DNA of 64,000 nucleotides from Fulvimarina sp039652615 (GCF_039652615.1 NZ_JBDJAC010000001.1:496001-560000); one strand, 5' to 3'; numbered from the stretch's first letter, positions 41,929 to 51,281 are shown. The notes: generated by a model not told the origin, from the sequence alone. Numbers and translations are program-made.

Positions 41929-42156
41929 TGCCTTACGATGCGGTGCGTTTTGCAGTGCGGGAAAGATGACGGATTCGTAATTTGGCCCGTTGAATTGCGG
42001 CAAACCGTGATTTAGTGTCGCCTGAAACGATTAGTTCGCGCCTGTCGGCCGATTGGCTTGCGGCAGCTCTTTTGAAAATCAGCGGTCTCGCCTTGCCGTA
42101 GCGCTGGCGCGTTCGCACCGATAAGCACCTAATTTCCACGGACAAGGAGAACCGCG

Positions 42157-43794
42157 ATGTCAGCGGATCAGGATATGATCCCCGAGCAGTCGGTCACGAA
42201 TTACGAAGTCGGACAGGACAACGTACAGAAATTCGGTCTCGACTATCACAACCCGGTCTTTCCCATATCGGCCGGTGTCATCATTCTCTTCGTGGCGTTT
42301 ACGCTGATCTTTCCGGATGCTGCTGGCAACTTCTTCGGATGGCTACGTCCGCAGCTGACATCGACCTTCGATTGGCTTTTCCTCATTGCGGGCAACATTT
42401 TTGTTTTGTTTTGCCTTGCTCTGATCGTCACGCCGCTCGGCGGTATTCGTCTGGGCGGCAAGGATGCGACGCCCGATTACGGCTACTTTGGCTGGTTTGC
42501 GATGCTTTTCGCGGCCGGTATGGGTATCGGTCTCGTGTTCTATGGCGTGTCTGAGCCTGTCAGCCATTACCAGTCCGCTTTCGGCGGCATAACCCTGGAC
42601 AACGGCATTCGTACGGACTGGGCTCCGCTGGGTGGCGCTGCTGGAGAGACGCTGGAAGCGCGCAGACTGGGTATGGCCGCGACGCTCTACCACTGGGCGC
42701 TGCATCCTTGGGCGATCTATGCGATCGTCGCTCTTTCGCTTGCGTTCTTCTCCTACAACTGGGGCCTGCCGCTCACCATGCGGTCCGCGTTCTATCCTCT
42801 GCTCGGTGATCGGGTCTGGGGCTGGCCGGGCCACGTGATCGATACGCTCGCGGTGTTCGCGACGATCTTTGGTCTCGCCACATCTCTCGGATTTGGTGCG
42901 GAGCAGGCGGCGGCCGGTCTCAACTTCCTGTTTGGAATACCGGACACCACGCTGACGAACATCATTCTGATCGGCCTCATTACGCTCGTCGCGCTGATGT
43001 CTGTCGTCGCAGGGCTCGACGCGGGCGTGAAGCGTCTCTCTGAGATCAATATGGCGCTCGCGCTTCTGCTTTTGCTGTTCGTTTTCATCGTCGGGCCGAC
43101 CATGGAACTCGTTCGCGGCTTCTTCGGAAATGCCGCCGCATATGCAAAAGAGCTCTTTCCGCTCTCGATGCCGTTCGGTCGCGATGACGACAACTTCCGT
43201 CAGGGCTGGACGACATTCTACTGGGCCTGGTGGATGAGCTGGTCTCCATTTGTTGGTATGTTTATCGCCCGCGTCTCCCGTGGCCGTACGGTACGTGAGT
43301 TCGTGACGTGCGTCCTGATCGTTCCGACCGTCGTCTCGATCATCTGGATGACCGTGTTCGGCGGAACCGCACTGACCGAGACGATCGGCGGCTACACCGG
43401 TATCACCGATGCCGAGCTGCCGGTGAAGCTCTTCGCCATGCTGAACCAGCTGCCGCTGACGACCATCACGTCCTTCATCGGTATCATCCTCGTGATCGTG
43501 TTCTTCGTAACCTCCTCGGACTCCGGTTCGCTGGTCATCGACACCATCACGGCGGGCGGAAAACTGGATGCCCCGACCGCGCAGCGCGTGTTCTGGTGCA
43601 CCTTCGAAGGTCTGATCGCGGTCGCGCTTCTGCTCGGTGGCGGGTTAGCCGCACTACAGGCGGCTGCAATCGCTACGGGCCTGCCTTTCGCGATATTGCT
43701 CCTGATCCTGACCTTCTCGGTCGGTAAGGGCCTGATTGCGGAGCGAAAGAAGCCGTTCCTCCAGAATCAGCAACACTATCAGGCTGCCGAATAA
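42157..43794 (+). CDS. BCCT family betaine/carnitine/choline transporter
   Basis: A 545-aa inner-membrane sodium- or proton-coupled carrier with about 12 helices. Signatures are FAAGMGIGLVFYGVSEPVSHY in helix 3 and WTTFYWAWWMSWSPFVGMFIARVSRGRTVREFV across helix 8, with the tryptophan-rich substrate box. It brings in quaternary ammonium compounds such as glycine betaine, useful against osmotic stress. The short 35-residue N-terminus and short C-terminal tail suggest a simple regulated form. The 228 bases upstream give it its own promoter; a strong terminator follows. Confidence 0.93.
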   Translation: MSADQDMIPEQSVTNYEVGQDNVQKFGLDYHNPVFPISAGVIILFVAFTLIFPDAAGNFFGWLRPQLTSTFDWLFLIAGNIFVLFCLALIVTPLGGIRLGGKDATPDYGYFGWFAMLFAAGMGIGLVFYGVSEPVSHYQSAFGGITLDNGIRTDWAPLGGAAGETLEARRLGMAATLYHWALHPWAIYAIVALSLAFFSYNWGLPLTMRSAFYPLLGDRVWGWPGHVIDTLAVFATIFGLATSLGFGAEQAAAGLNFLFGIPDTTLTNIILIGLITLVALMSVVAGLDAGVKRLSEINMALALLLLLFVFIVGPTMELVRGFFGNAAAYAKELFPLSMPFGRDDDNFRQGWTTFYWAWWMSWSPFVGMFIARVSRGRTVREFVTCVLIVPTVVSIIWMTVFGGTALTETIGGYTGITDAELPVKLFAMLNQLPLTTITSFIGIILVIVFFVTSSDSGSLVIDTITAGGKLDAPTAQRVFWCTFEGLIAVALLLGGGLAALQAAAIATGLPFAILLLILTFSVGKGLIAERKKPFLQNQQHYQAAE

Positions 43795-43816
43795 TCGTCG
43801 GACAGCTTTGATGAAA

Positions 43817-43858
43817 TTCGGCCCCGGATGCTTTGCTCATCCGGGGCCGAACTTTTTT
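43817..43858 (+). terminator. Rho-independent terminator of the BCCT gene
   Basis: TTCGGCCCCGGATG and CATCCGGGGCCGAA make a 14-bp stem with a seven-base loop, followed by CTTTTTT. It is 22 bases after the stop. Confidence 0.95.
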
Positions 43859-43884
43859 CGAGTGCATGATACGAAACGAAGCCC

Positions 43885-44262
43885 ATGACAAATCTTCTCA
43901 TTGTAATGGCTGGCGGCGGATTGGGTGCCGGCATGCGTCACCTTTCCAACCTGGCAGCTGCCCGCATCCTCGGTATGGGTTTTCCGTGGGGAACGGTCTT
44001 TGTGAATGTGTTCGGATCGTTTCTGATGGGCCTCGTCGTGGAGCTGCTGGCGCGCAAGTTCGGCATGTCACAGCACTGGCGTCTTTTCATCGCCACGGGA
44101 TTTCTGGGCGGCTTCACGACCTTCTCGTCATTCTCGCTCGATACGGTGAACCTGATTGATCGGGGTGCGACAGGTATTGCCTTCGCCTACGTGTTGGCTT
44201 CTGTGCTTCTCGGCATTAGTGGTCTCTTCGCCGGCCTTTCGTTTGGAAAGCTCTTCACCTGA
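43885..44262 (+). CDS. crcB: Fluoride channel CrcB/Fluc
   Basis: A 125-aa four-helix membrane protein that exports fluoride as a dual-topology dimer. It has GGGLGAGMRHL near the N-terminus, GTVFVNVFGSFLMG in helix 2, and ATGFLGGFTTFSSFSLD, with the central TTFS turn that binds sodium and the phenylalanine box. The set is complete. No fluoride riboswitch was recognised upstream, where the BCCT terminator lies. It begins a rightward run with the pseudouridine synthase, HAD and ATP12 genes, an order common in rhizobia. Confidence 0.93.
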   Translation: MTNLLIVMAGGGLGAGMRHLSNLAAARILGMGFPWGTVFVNVFGSFLMGLVVELLARKFGMSQHWRLFIATGFLGGFTTFSSFSLDTVNLIDRGATGIAFAYVLASVLLGISGLFAGLSFGKLFT

Positions 44263-44387
44263 AGTGCCTCTCCAGCCTGTCGCGTTGCTCCTCTTCGGCA
44301 GCGCGGCTAGAACAACTTCGACCAAGCGATTGCACCCGACGGGTCGTCGCAGATGATCTCAACGCGAATGGACGGAGCGTCCGGCAT

Positions 44388-45374
44388 ATGGCAGCAGTCG
44401 AACAACGGCGGGTGGACGACGATGAGGCCGGTCTGCGCCTCGATCGCTGGTTCAAGCTGCATTATCCGGGTCTCGGCTTTGGCCAGCTCCAGAAGCTTTT
44501 GCGATCCGGCCAGATCCGCGTCGACGGTGGTCGCGCCAAATCCGATACCCGTGTCGAACCGGGACAGATGGTCCGCATCCCGCCGCTTGCGACCGATTGC
44601 AAGATCGCCAGCAACAAGCCGCTGACCGCCAACACCATGAAGGGCCGGCAGGATGGCGATGTCCTGTCGCAGATGGTGATCTACGAGGACGATAAGGTCA
44701 TCGTCTTCAACAAACCGGCGGGTCTCGCCGTTCAGGGCGGTTCAGGCGTCGCGCGCCATGTGGACGATATGCTCGAAGCCTGGCGCAACAAAAAGGGCGA
44801 AAAGCCCCGTCTCGTTCATCGTCTCGACCGCGACACGTCCGGTATCCTGGTGGTGGCGCGGACGCGCGGCGCGGCGACGGCGCTCACGAAAGCCTTTCGC
44901 GAACGCGACACGAGAAAATTTTACTGGGCGGTGGTGAAGGGCGTCCCGGGCAAGAAGGAAGGCCGGATCTCGACCTACCTGAAGAAAGAGCAGACACCGG
45001 ATGGTGACCGCATGCGCATCGCCAAACACGGTGAAGAGGGCGCCGACCATGCGCTTTCCCATTACCGCGTGATCGATCACGTCGCTCAGAACTTCGCCTG
45101 GCTCGAGCTGGAACCTTATACAGGCCGCACGCACCAGCTCCGCGTTCATGCCGCTGAGATCGGCCACCCGATTCTGGGCGATCCAAAATACTTCGATCAC
45201 GACACGAACTGGGACTTTCCAGGCGGCGTCCAGAAACGCCTTCATCTTCACGCGCGTCGTATCGTGATTCCCCATCCATCCGGCGGCACGATCGATCAGA
45301 TCGCACCGCTGCCTCAGCATATGCGTCAAACCTTCAACCTCTTCGGCTTCGACGAAGCCGAACTCGAAGATTGA
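44388..45374 (+). CDS. RluA/RluC family 23S rRNA pseudouridine synthase
   Basis: A 328-aa RNA-modifying enzyme. The N-terminal S4 domain is LRLDRWFKLHYPGLGFGQLQKLLRSGQIRVDGGR. The catalytic domain contains IVFNKPAGLAVQGG and the active-site motif LVHRLDRDTSGILVVAR with its Asp nucleophile, then PYTGRTHQLRVHAAEIGHPILGD. The set matches RluC/RluD-type synthases modifying 23S rRNA; position 955/2504/2580 (RluC) is the usual assignment, not proved. The gene ends 7 bases before the HAD gene start. Confidence 0.9.
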   Translation: MAAVEQRRVDDDEAGLRLDRWFKLHYPGLGFGQLQKLLRSGQIRVDGGRAKSDTRVEPGQMVRIPPLATDCKIASNKPLTANTMKGRQDGDVLSQMVIYEDDKVIVFNKPAGLAVQGGSGVARHVDDMLEAWRNKKGEKPRLVHRLDRDTSGILVVARTRGAATALTKAFRERDTRKFYWAVVKGVPGKKEGRISTYLKKEQTPDGDRMRIAKHGEEGADHALSHYRVIDHVAQNFAWLELEPYTGRTHQLRVHAAEIGHPILGDPKYFDHDTNWDFPGGVQKRLHLHARRIVIPHPSGGTIDQIAPLPQHMRQTFNLFGFDEAELED

Positions 45375-45381
45375 ACGGCCG

Positions 45382-46071
45382 GTGACTATCCTCAAAGCGG
45401 TTCTCTTCGATTGCGATGGAACCATCGCCGATTCGGCGGGTCTCATCTGCGACACCATGGAGCGGTGCTTTGTTGCGCATGGGCTGGAGCCGCCCGCGCG
45501 AGACGCCACGCGCTCGATCATCGGGCTCTCGCTGGAAACGGCGATTGTCGCACTTCGGCCCAGCCTGACGCACTTTGAGGCGGAGCGGCTGGCCGATGCC
45601 TATCGAAACGAGTACCGGCTGGAGCGCACACGTCCGCATTTTTCCGATCATCTCTTTGAGGGGATGGCCAATCTTGTCCTCGATCTTGCGGCTCGTGAGA
45701 GCGTTTTCGTCGGCATGGTAACCGGCAAATCGCGGCGCGGCGTTGCAGCCTTGACCGCATCTCACGGCCTGACCGAGGCCTTTTCGGTCGTCCGGACGGC
45801 CGATGATTGCCCGTCCAAGCCTCATCCGGCCATGGTTCTCGAAGCTTGCACCGAGCTTGGCGTCGATCCCGCCAATGCGGTCGTCGTGGGCGATACGACC
45901 TACGACATGGAGATGGCCCGTGCCGCCGGAGCTATGGCGCTCGGCGTTTCCTGGGGATCGCACACAACGGAACAGCTGACGCGAAGCGGAGCTCTGCAGG
46001 TTGTCGAGACCGTGCACGATCTCGCATCTGCTGTCGAAAACTGGCTGGCGCGCCAGCCTGCGAGCGCCTAG
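45382..46071 (+). CDS. HAD-IA family phosphatase (phosphoglycolate phosphatase-like)
   Basis: A 229-aa cytoplasmic phosphatase read from GTG at 45382; the start directly precedes the first HAD motif VLFDCDGTIADS with Asp10 and Asp12. Motif II is GMVTGKSRRG, motif III Lys in CPSKPHPAMVLEA, motif IV VVGDTTYDMEMA. Cap type and spacing are those of Gph-like phosphatases. Substrate may be phosphoglycolate or another small phosphate ester. It lies between the pseudouridine synthase and ATP12 in one tight group. Confidence 0.88.
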   Translation: MTILKAVLFDCDGTIADSAGLICDTMERCFVAHGLEPPARDATRSIIGLSLETAIVALRPSLTHFEAERLADAYRNEYRLERTRPHFSDHLFEGMANLVLDLAARESVFVGMVTGKSRRGVAALTASHGLTEAFSVVRTADDCPSKPHPAMVLEACTELGVDPANAVVVGDTTYDMEMARAAGAMALGVSWGSHTTEQLTRSGALQVVETVHDLASAVENWLARQPASA

Positions 46072-46116
46072 CTACGGGCGACCTGCAAACCAATCCGAAA
46101 GCCTTACACCAGCGAT

Positions 46117-46872
46117 ATGTCGAACAATCCCGATATCTTGCAGCGCCTGTTCGAAAACCCGAATGCCATGCGCCGCGATCTGCCGAAGCGGTTCTACGAA
46201 AAGGCTGCGCTTGGCCGCGCCGAGAGTGGCTATCAGGTTCTGCTTGATGGCCGCAGCGTGAAAACGCCGGCAAAGAAACCGCTGATACTACCGAACGAAG
46301 CAATTGCGACCACCATCCGGGATGAGTGGACCGCCCAGGGCGAACGCATCGATCCGGGCACAATGCCGGCGACGCGCCTTGCGAACACTGTGGTCGATGC
46401 CGTCGCCCTCGATCCGAAACCGGTGCTGGATGACGTGCCGCGCTATGCGGAAACCGACCTGCTCTTTTATCGTGCCGGCCATCCCGATAGCCTTGTCGAG
46501 CGCCAGCGTGAACGCTGGGACCCGATCGTTGCCTGGGCATCGGAATTGCTTGGCGTGCGGTTCGTTCTCACCGAAGGCGTGATGCATGTGGTGCAGCCGG
46601 CCAAAGCGCTCGATGCGTTTGCAAGGAGGTTGTCCCCGGTCACCGACCCGTGGGTGATTTCCGGTTTGCAGCAGGCAACGTCGATCTCCGGTTCGGGCCT
46701 TCTGGCGCTTGCGCTTCATGAAGGCCGGCTCGATGCCGGCGAGGCCTGGGCGCTGTCACGCCTCGATGAGGACTGGAATATCGAGCGTTGGGGCGACGAC
46801 GAAGACGCGCAACTCGTCGCCAGGCGGCGCAAGGCCGATTTCGAAACGGCAGCGCTTTTCATGGGCCGGTGA
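46117..46872 (+). CDS. ATP12 family F1-ATPase assembly chaperone
   Basis: A 251-aa protein of the ATP12 family, which binds free alpha subunits during F1 ATP synthase assembly in mitochondria and alphaproteobacteria. It shows KRFYEKAALGRAESGYQVLLDGRSVKTP, then IRDEWTAQGERIDPGTMPATRLANTVVD and YAETDLLFYRAGHPDSLV. Its end, LSRLDEDWNIERWGDDEDA, is also family-typical. The family is restricted to alphaproteobacteria and eukaryotes, a strong lineage marker. Confidence 0.94.
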   Translation: MSNNPDILQRLFENPNAMRRDLPKRFYEKAALGRAESGYQVLLDGRSVKTPAKKPLILPNEAIATTIRDEWTAQGERIDPGTMPATRLANTVVDAVALDPKPVLDDVPRYAETDLLFYRAGHPDSLVERQRERWDPIVAWASELLGVRFVLTEGVMHVVQPAKALDAFARRLSPVTDPWVISGLQQATSISGSGLLALALHEGRLDAGEAWALSRLDEDWNIERWGDDEDAQLVARRRKADFETAALFMGR

Positions 46873-47018
46873 CCAAGGCGCGAGCCAGCGTCATCACCGC
46901 GGACAAGACGACCGTGCGTTTCGGAAAAAGACCGCGTCGAGGGCTGCGGCTTGAATACGAACCGTCTTATATATAGCCAAAGCACACCCGAGATCACATC
47001 CAGCCTGTGGACCGAGCC

Positions 47019-48518
47019 ATGACCATCGTCGATTCCCGTGAACCCAACCCGAAGAGCTTTATTTCCGGGGCGACCGGGGACTGGGAGATCATCATCGGCC
47101 TGGAAGTGCATGCGCAAGTCCTCTCCGACGCGAAGCTCTTTTCCGGCGCCTCGACCGATTTCGGTGCGGAAGCAAATTCCCATGTGAGCCTGGTCGATGC
47201 GGCCATGCCCGGCATGCTGCCCGTGATCAACGAGGAATGTGTGCGGCAGGCCGTGCGCACGGGCCTTGGCCTCAAGGCGCAGATCAACAAGCGCTCGGTG
47301 TTCGATCGCAAGAACTATTTCTATCCCGATTTGCCGCAGGGCTATCAGATCAGCCAGTTTAAGGATCCGATCGTCGGCGAGGGAACGGTGACGGTCTCGG
47401 TCGGGCCGAACAGAGAGGGCGAGTTCGAGGATATCGAAGTGGGTATCGAGCGCCTGCACCTCGAACAGGATGCCGGAAAGTCGATGCACGATCAGCATCC
47501 GTCCATGAGCTTCGTCGATCTCAACCGCTCAGGCGTCGCGCTGATGGAGATCGTGTCCAAGCCGGACATGCGATCGGCCGACGAGGCGAAGGCGTATCTC
47601 ACCAAGCTTCGCACGATCCTGCGTTACCTCGGCACCTGCAACGGCAATATGGACGAAGGCTCCATGCGTGCAGACGTGAACGTGTCAGTGCGCCGGCCCG
47701 GCGGTGCGTTTGGCACGCGCTGCGAGATCAAGAACGTCAACTCGATCCGGTTCGTCGGTCAGGCGATCGAATCGGAAGCCCGCCGCCAGATCGCCCTGAT
47801 CGAGGACGGCGGCATGGTGGAGCAGGAAACCCGGCTCTTCGATCCGTCGAAGGGCGAGACCCGTGCCATGCGCAACAAGGAAGATGCGCATGATTATCGC
47901 TACTTCCCCGATCCGGATCTCCTGCCGCTGGATTTCGATCAGGCCTATATCGACGCGCTTTTGAGCGAGCTTCCGGAGCTTCCCGACGACAAAAAGAACC
48001 GCTTTATCGAAGAGGGCGGGCTTTCGACCTATGATGCCTCGATCCTCGTTTCGGAAAAGGCGGTTGCCGATTTCTACGAGGATGTCGCACGAGGGCGCGA
48101 TGCCAAGCAGGCCGCGAACTGGGTGATCAACGATCTCCTCGGCGCCCTCAACAAGGACGGCAAGGGGATCGAGGAAACGCCGGTCTCGGCAGAGCAGCTC
48201 GGTGCCATTCTCGATCTCATTCGCGAGGGCACGATTTCCGGCAAGATTGCCAAGGATCTCTTCGAGATCGTCTGGAACGAGGGTGGAGATCCCAAGCAGA
48301 TCGTTGAAGATCGCGGCATGAAACAGGTCACCGATACCGGCGCGATCGAAAAGGCTGTCGACGATGTGATCGCGGCCAACCCCGAGAAGGTCGAGCAAGC
48401 CAAGGCGAAGCCTTCGATGGCCGGTTGGTTTGTCGGACAGGTGATGAAGGCGACGGGCGGCAAGGCCAATCCTCAGGCTGTGAACGCGCTGGTCAAAGAC
48501 AAGCTCGGCGTCGAGTAG
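47019..48518 (+). CDS. gatB: Asp/Glu-tRNA amidotransferase subunit B
   Basis: A 499-aa subunit of GatCAB, which converts Glu-tRNA(Gln) and Asp-tRNA(Asn) to their amide forms. It contains GDWEIIIGLEVHAQV at the N-terminus, DRKNYFYPDLPQGYQISQF, the central GSMRADVNVSVR, and a C-terminal tRNA-binding YqeY-like domain (about 350-499). The start is placed at 47019, where MTIVDSREPNPKSF matches the usual family start; the frame also allows a GTG at 47007. gatA and gatC are not adjacent. Downstream is the GNAT gene, almost touching. Confidence 0.97.
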   Translation: MTIVDSREPNPKSFISGATGDWEIIIGLEVHAQVLSDAKLFSGASTDFGAEANSHVSLVDAAMPGMLPVINEECVRQAVRTGLGLKAQINKRSVFDRKNYFYPDLPQGYQISQFKDPIVGEGTVTVSVGPNREGEFEDIEVGIERLHLEQDAGKSMHDQHPSMSFVDLNRSGVALMEIVSKPDMRSADEAKAYLTKLRTILRYLGTCNGNMDEGSMRADVNVSVRRPGGAFGTRCEIKNVNSIRFVGQAIESEARRQIALIEDGGMVEQETRLFDPSKGETRAMRNKEDAHDYRYFPDPDLLPLDFDQAYIDALLSELPELPDDKKNRFIEEGGLSTYDASILVSEKAVADFYEDVARGRDAKQAANWVINDLLGALNKDGKGIEETPVSAEQLGAILDLIREGTISGKIAKDLFEIVWNEGGDPKQIVEDRGMKQVTDTGAIEKAVDDVIAANPEKVEQAKAKPSMAGWFVGQVMKATGGKANPQAVNALVKDKLGVE

Positions 48519-48521
48519 GTG

Positions 48522-49019
48522 ATGTTCTTCATCCGCACGGCCATGGAGCGTGATCTGCCGGCGGTGAGCCAGCTTCTCAGGAAAACGTGGCACGCGACCT
48601 ATGACGCGATCTACGGCGAGGCTCGCGTCTCACAAATCAGCGATGCCTGGCATTCGGTCTCGGCTCTCAGGCCGCGTATCGGCCGTCCCTCGTCGGAATT
48701 CATTGTGGGCGATAACGGCGAGTTTCTCGGCGGTGTCGGATATGCCGCGTCTTCGGATGTCGATCGGGCGCTCGTCGTTCTTCATCAGCTTTATGTGCTC
48801 CCGGACGAGCAGCGGGCCGGCCTCGGGTCGGAAATGCTGCTGGAGCTCATGAACGCCTTTCCGGACGGGCGTCGCATGCGTTGCGAGGTCGAGCCCGCCA
48901 ACGTCGGTGCGGTGGCTTTCTACAAGAAACACGGTTTCGAACCCACCGGCACCGCGATGGCGCGAGACTCCTCGACTGACGGCGTCGAAGTGACCGTGTT
49001 CGAACGACTGCTCGGCTGA
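48522..49019 (+). CDS. GNAT family N-acetyltransferase
   Basis: A 165-aa acetyltransferase. It begins three bases after the gatB stop (an in-frame GTG at 48519 is also possible). The fold pattern is clear: IRTAMERDLPAVSQLLRKTWH, strand 4 HQLYVLPDEQRAGLGSEML carrying the acetyl-CoA pyrophosphate-binding motif (R-A-G-L-G), and VEPANVGAVAFYKKHGFEPTG. The acceptor is unknown. It is probably cotranscribed with gatB. Confidence 0.88.
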   Translation: MFFIRTAMERDLPAVSQLLRKTWHATYDAIYGEARVSQISDAWHSVSALRPRIGRPSSEFIVGDNGEFLGGVGYAASSDVDRALVVLHQLYVLPDEQRAGLGSEMLLELMNAFPDGRRMRCEVEPANVGAVAFYKKHGFEPTGTAMARDSSTDGVEVTVFERLLG

Positions 49020-49167
49020 GATCGGAACGTCTCTTTCACGCCCGTTAGCTGGATAGAAGCGGCGCTTATCGGCACGAAAAATTGGACAAGACGGCCGGGT
49101 GCGACACTTTCGTTGTGCGGGAGGCGAGGTCCTGACCCGAGTCGAGCATGATCGGGAGCTGTCGACA

Positions 49168-49614
49168 ATGGCCTTGAAGATCTACCATGTATTCGAGCGC
49201 GGCATTGCCTATCTGCTTCTGCTTGGCATGGCGGTGGTCGTTCTCCTGGCGGTGTTCAGCTTTGCGCGCTCACTGATCTCGATTTTCACGGGCGTTGGCA
49301 ATCCCTTGGAATACAACGCATTCCAGACACTGTTTGACAGAGTGCTCGCCGTCATCATTGCGCTGGAACTTGCCCATTCCATTCAGCAGATGGCGATTGG
49401 CGACCATCGGCTTGCACAGGTTCGCACCGTCATCGTCATCGGCGTGCTCGCTGTTGTTCGAAAGCTGATTCTGCTCGAGGTCGAGAGCACGTCCGGTACG
49501 TTCCTCGTAGGCCTTGCGGCGACGGTGCTTGCCCTCGGCCTTGCGCTTTTCCTTGTCAGTGTGATCGACCGCCGGGAGCACGCAAGCGAGAACTCGCAAG
49601 ATAATCGAGAGTGA
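49168..49614 (+). CDS. PsiE-like membrane protein
   Basis: A 148-aa inner-membrane protein with four hydrophobic helices, about residues 10-32, 52-70, 85-105 and 112-135. The pattern matches phosphate-starvation-inducible PsiE family proteins: the central LAVIIALELAHSIQQMA followed by RTVIVIGVLAVVRKLILLEVE. The acidic/basic tail is RREHASENSQDNRE. The ATG at 49168 follows GGGAG; the frame before (to 49099) lacks support. Its role is unknown, and no phosphate regulon box was seen. Confidence 0.75.
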   Translation: MALKIYHVFERGIAYLLLLGMAVVVLLAVFSFARSLISIFTGVGNPLEYNAFQTLFDRVLAVIIALELAHSIQQMAIGDHRLAQVRTVIVIGVLAVVRKLILLEVESTSGTFLVGLAATVLALGLALFLVSVIDRREHASENSQDNRE

Positions 49615-49706
49615 TACCCTTTGATGCAGCGCCTGGACCGGCTGGACAATCACCGGCATCGGTCCCATAAGGGCTGCAAGACGCAGACGAGCATGGGCAG
49701 GTCGCG

Positions 49707-50090
49707 ATGAAGGAATGGCTGCTACAAATCTTCACCTGGTGGAACGGGCAGACCCTCAATACGCGGTTCTACACCTGGCGAAACGGCAAGAAGGTCGGTG
49801 AAGACCCCTACGGCAATGTTTATTATACCAATAGCGACGGCACACGGCGCTGGGTGATCTTCAACGGCCCGGTGGAAGCGAGCGCCATTCCAACGGGGTG
49901 GCACGGCTGGATGCATCACAGGGTCGATACGCCGCCATCGGAAGAAAACTATAAGCCGCGCGATTGGGAAAAGTCCCACGAGAAGAACCATACGGGGACG
50001 GACGAGGCTTATCGCCCATCCGGTTCGCTGCTGCGGCCCGAGAAAGATCGCCCGCGCGTCACCGGCGAATACGACGCCTGGACGCCCTGA
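49707..50090 (+). CDS. Complex I accessory subunit NDUFA12 homologue
   Basis: A 127-aa protein matching NDUFA12/B17.2, an accessory subunit of NADH:ubiquinone oxidoreductase that sits on the matrix arm in mitochondria. It shows GQTLNTRFYTWRNGKKVGEDPYGNVYY, then RRWVIFNGPVEASAIPTGWHGWMHH and a conserved acidic end GEYDAWTP. Found in alphaproteobacteria and mitochondria only; useful lineage evidence. nuo genes are not nearby. It starts 92 bases after PsiE-like and is separated by 127 bases from the DUF2155 gene. Confidence 0.95.
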   Translation: MKEWLLQIFTWWNGQTLNTRFYTWRNGKKVGEDPYGNVYYTNSDGTRRWVIFNGPVEASAIPTGWHGWMHHRVDTPPSEENYKPRDWEKSHEKNHTGTDEAYRPSGSLLRPEKDRPRVTGEYDAWTP

Positions 50091-50217
50091 GCGTCTGCGC
50101 CGACTTTCTGCCGGATTGCGCACTTATGCGCAGCGCTTCCGGAACCCAACCGATCGTTCGGGTCTCCATAGTTGGGTATGGTGAGGAAGCGACATTGCGC
50201 CTCGCAACTGACCGGTG

Positions 50218-50667
50218 ATGAGTTTGAGACTATTTGCGCCTTTGTTCGACATCCGCTTTGTTCGAAGCGCCGGTTTGATAACCGCTCTCGCGATGGCGCC
50301 CGGCTTTGTCATGATACAAGGAGCAGATGCTCAGCAGCGTATCGACAATCCCGTCGCCGTCTTTTCCGGCCTGGACAAGATCACTGGCCGCCTGACGGAT
50401 TTCGACGTTTTCATTGATGAGACGGTGCAGTTCGGCGCATTGCAGGTCACGCCTCGCGTCTGCAAGACCAGCGCCGAGGGCGAGGCCACTCAAACGGATG
50501 CTTTCGTCGAAGTGGACGAAATCACGCTCGATCGCGACATTCGCCGGATCTTCTCAGGTTGGATGTTTGCGGCGTCGCCCGGCCTCAACGCGGTTGAGCA
50601 TCCTGTCTACGACGTATGGCTGAAGAGCTGCAAAACCGACTCGGACGTGCCGGCGCCTTCCGAATAG
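50218..50667 (+). CDS. DUF2155 family exported protein
   Basis: A 149-aa protein with an N-terminal signal region (about residues 18-40, ending QGADA) and a DUF2155 domain: VFSGLDKITGRLTDFDVFIDE, then FGALQVTPRVCKTSAEGEAT, DAFVEVDE, IFSGWMFAASPGLNAVEHPVYDVWLKSCK. Family members are periplasmic and uncharacterised. Cys and Cys in PRVCK and KSCK may pair. Its last 61 bases overlap the 3' end of aat on the opposite strand. A GTG at 50215 is an alternative start. Confidence 0.88.
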   Translation: MSLRLFAPLFDIRFVRSAGLITALAMAPGFVMIQGADAQQRIDNPVAVFSGLDKITGRLTDFDVFIDETVQFGALQVTPRVCKTSAEGEATQTDAFVEVDEITLDRDIRRIFSGWMFAASPGLNAVEHPVYDVWLKSCKTDSDVPAPSE

Positions 50668-51275
50668 AAGGTTGCGTCCGTCTCGACGGCCGTCGAGAGA
50701 AGCGCCTGATAGTCATCTCTCGGGATTTCGATCGCGCCGAACCGTTGCAGGTGATCGGTCAGAAACTGTGTGTCCAGCAGCGAATAGCCGCCTCGAATAA
50801 GCCGTTCGCAGAGAAATGCGAGAGCGACCTTCGAGGCATCGGTCATTCGTGAGAACATGCTCTCGCCGAAAAATGCCCCGCCAAGAGAGACCCCGTAGAG
50901 GCCGCCGACCAGTTGGTCGTCTTTCCAGGTCTCGACCGAATGGGCAAAGCCCTCGCGATAGAGTGAGAGATAGAGGTCGCGGACCGTCCGGTTGATCCAT
51001 GTTTCGGTTCGCTCGGGCGTCGGCGCCGCGCACCCGTCGAGCACGGCGGAAAAGGCTGTATCGAACCGGACCTCGAAGACCTGCTTGCGGATCGTCTTCT
51101 TGAGGCTGCGTGGGATATGCACCGAACCAAGCGGCAGGATGCCGCGTTCCACGGGATCAACCCAGAAGATGTTCGGATCCTCGGCCGATTCGGCCATGGG
51201 AAAGATGCCGCAGGCATAGGCTTTGAGCAGAATGGCGGGCGTTATTCGATAATCCTGTCCGCCATTCTTCGCCAT
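50607..51275 (-). CDS. aat: Leucyl/phenylalanyl-tRNA--protein transferase
   Basis: A 222-aa N-end-rule enzyme, adding Leu or Phe to proteins with N-terminal Arg or Lys so that ClpAP can degrade them. Motifs are complete: YACGIFPMAESAEDPNIFWVDPVERGILPL, RFDTAF, HSVETWKDDQLVGGLYGVSLGGAFFGESMFSR, and LLDTQFLTDHL. It is the third gene of a leftward accB-accC-aat run, six bases after accC. The 3' overlap of 61 bases with DUF2155 is tail-to-tail. Confidence 0.97.
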   Translation of the reverse strand: MAKNGGQDYRITPAILLKAYACGIFPMAESAEDPNIFWVDPVERGILPLGSVHIPRSLKKTIRKQVFEVRFDTAFSAVLDGCAAPTPERTETWINRTVRDLYLSLYREGFAHSVETWKDDQLVGGLYGVSLGGAFFGESMFSRMTDASKVALAFLCERLIRGGYSLLDTQFLTDHLQRFGAIEIPRDDYQALLSTAVETDATFYSEGAGTSESVLQLFSHTS

Positions 51276-51281
51276 GATCCG

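Noticed and set aside
43859..43884. Fluoride riboswitch ahead of crcB
   Set aside because: Only 26 bases separate the BCCT terminator from the crcB start and no crcB-motif elements were seen.
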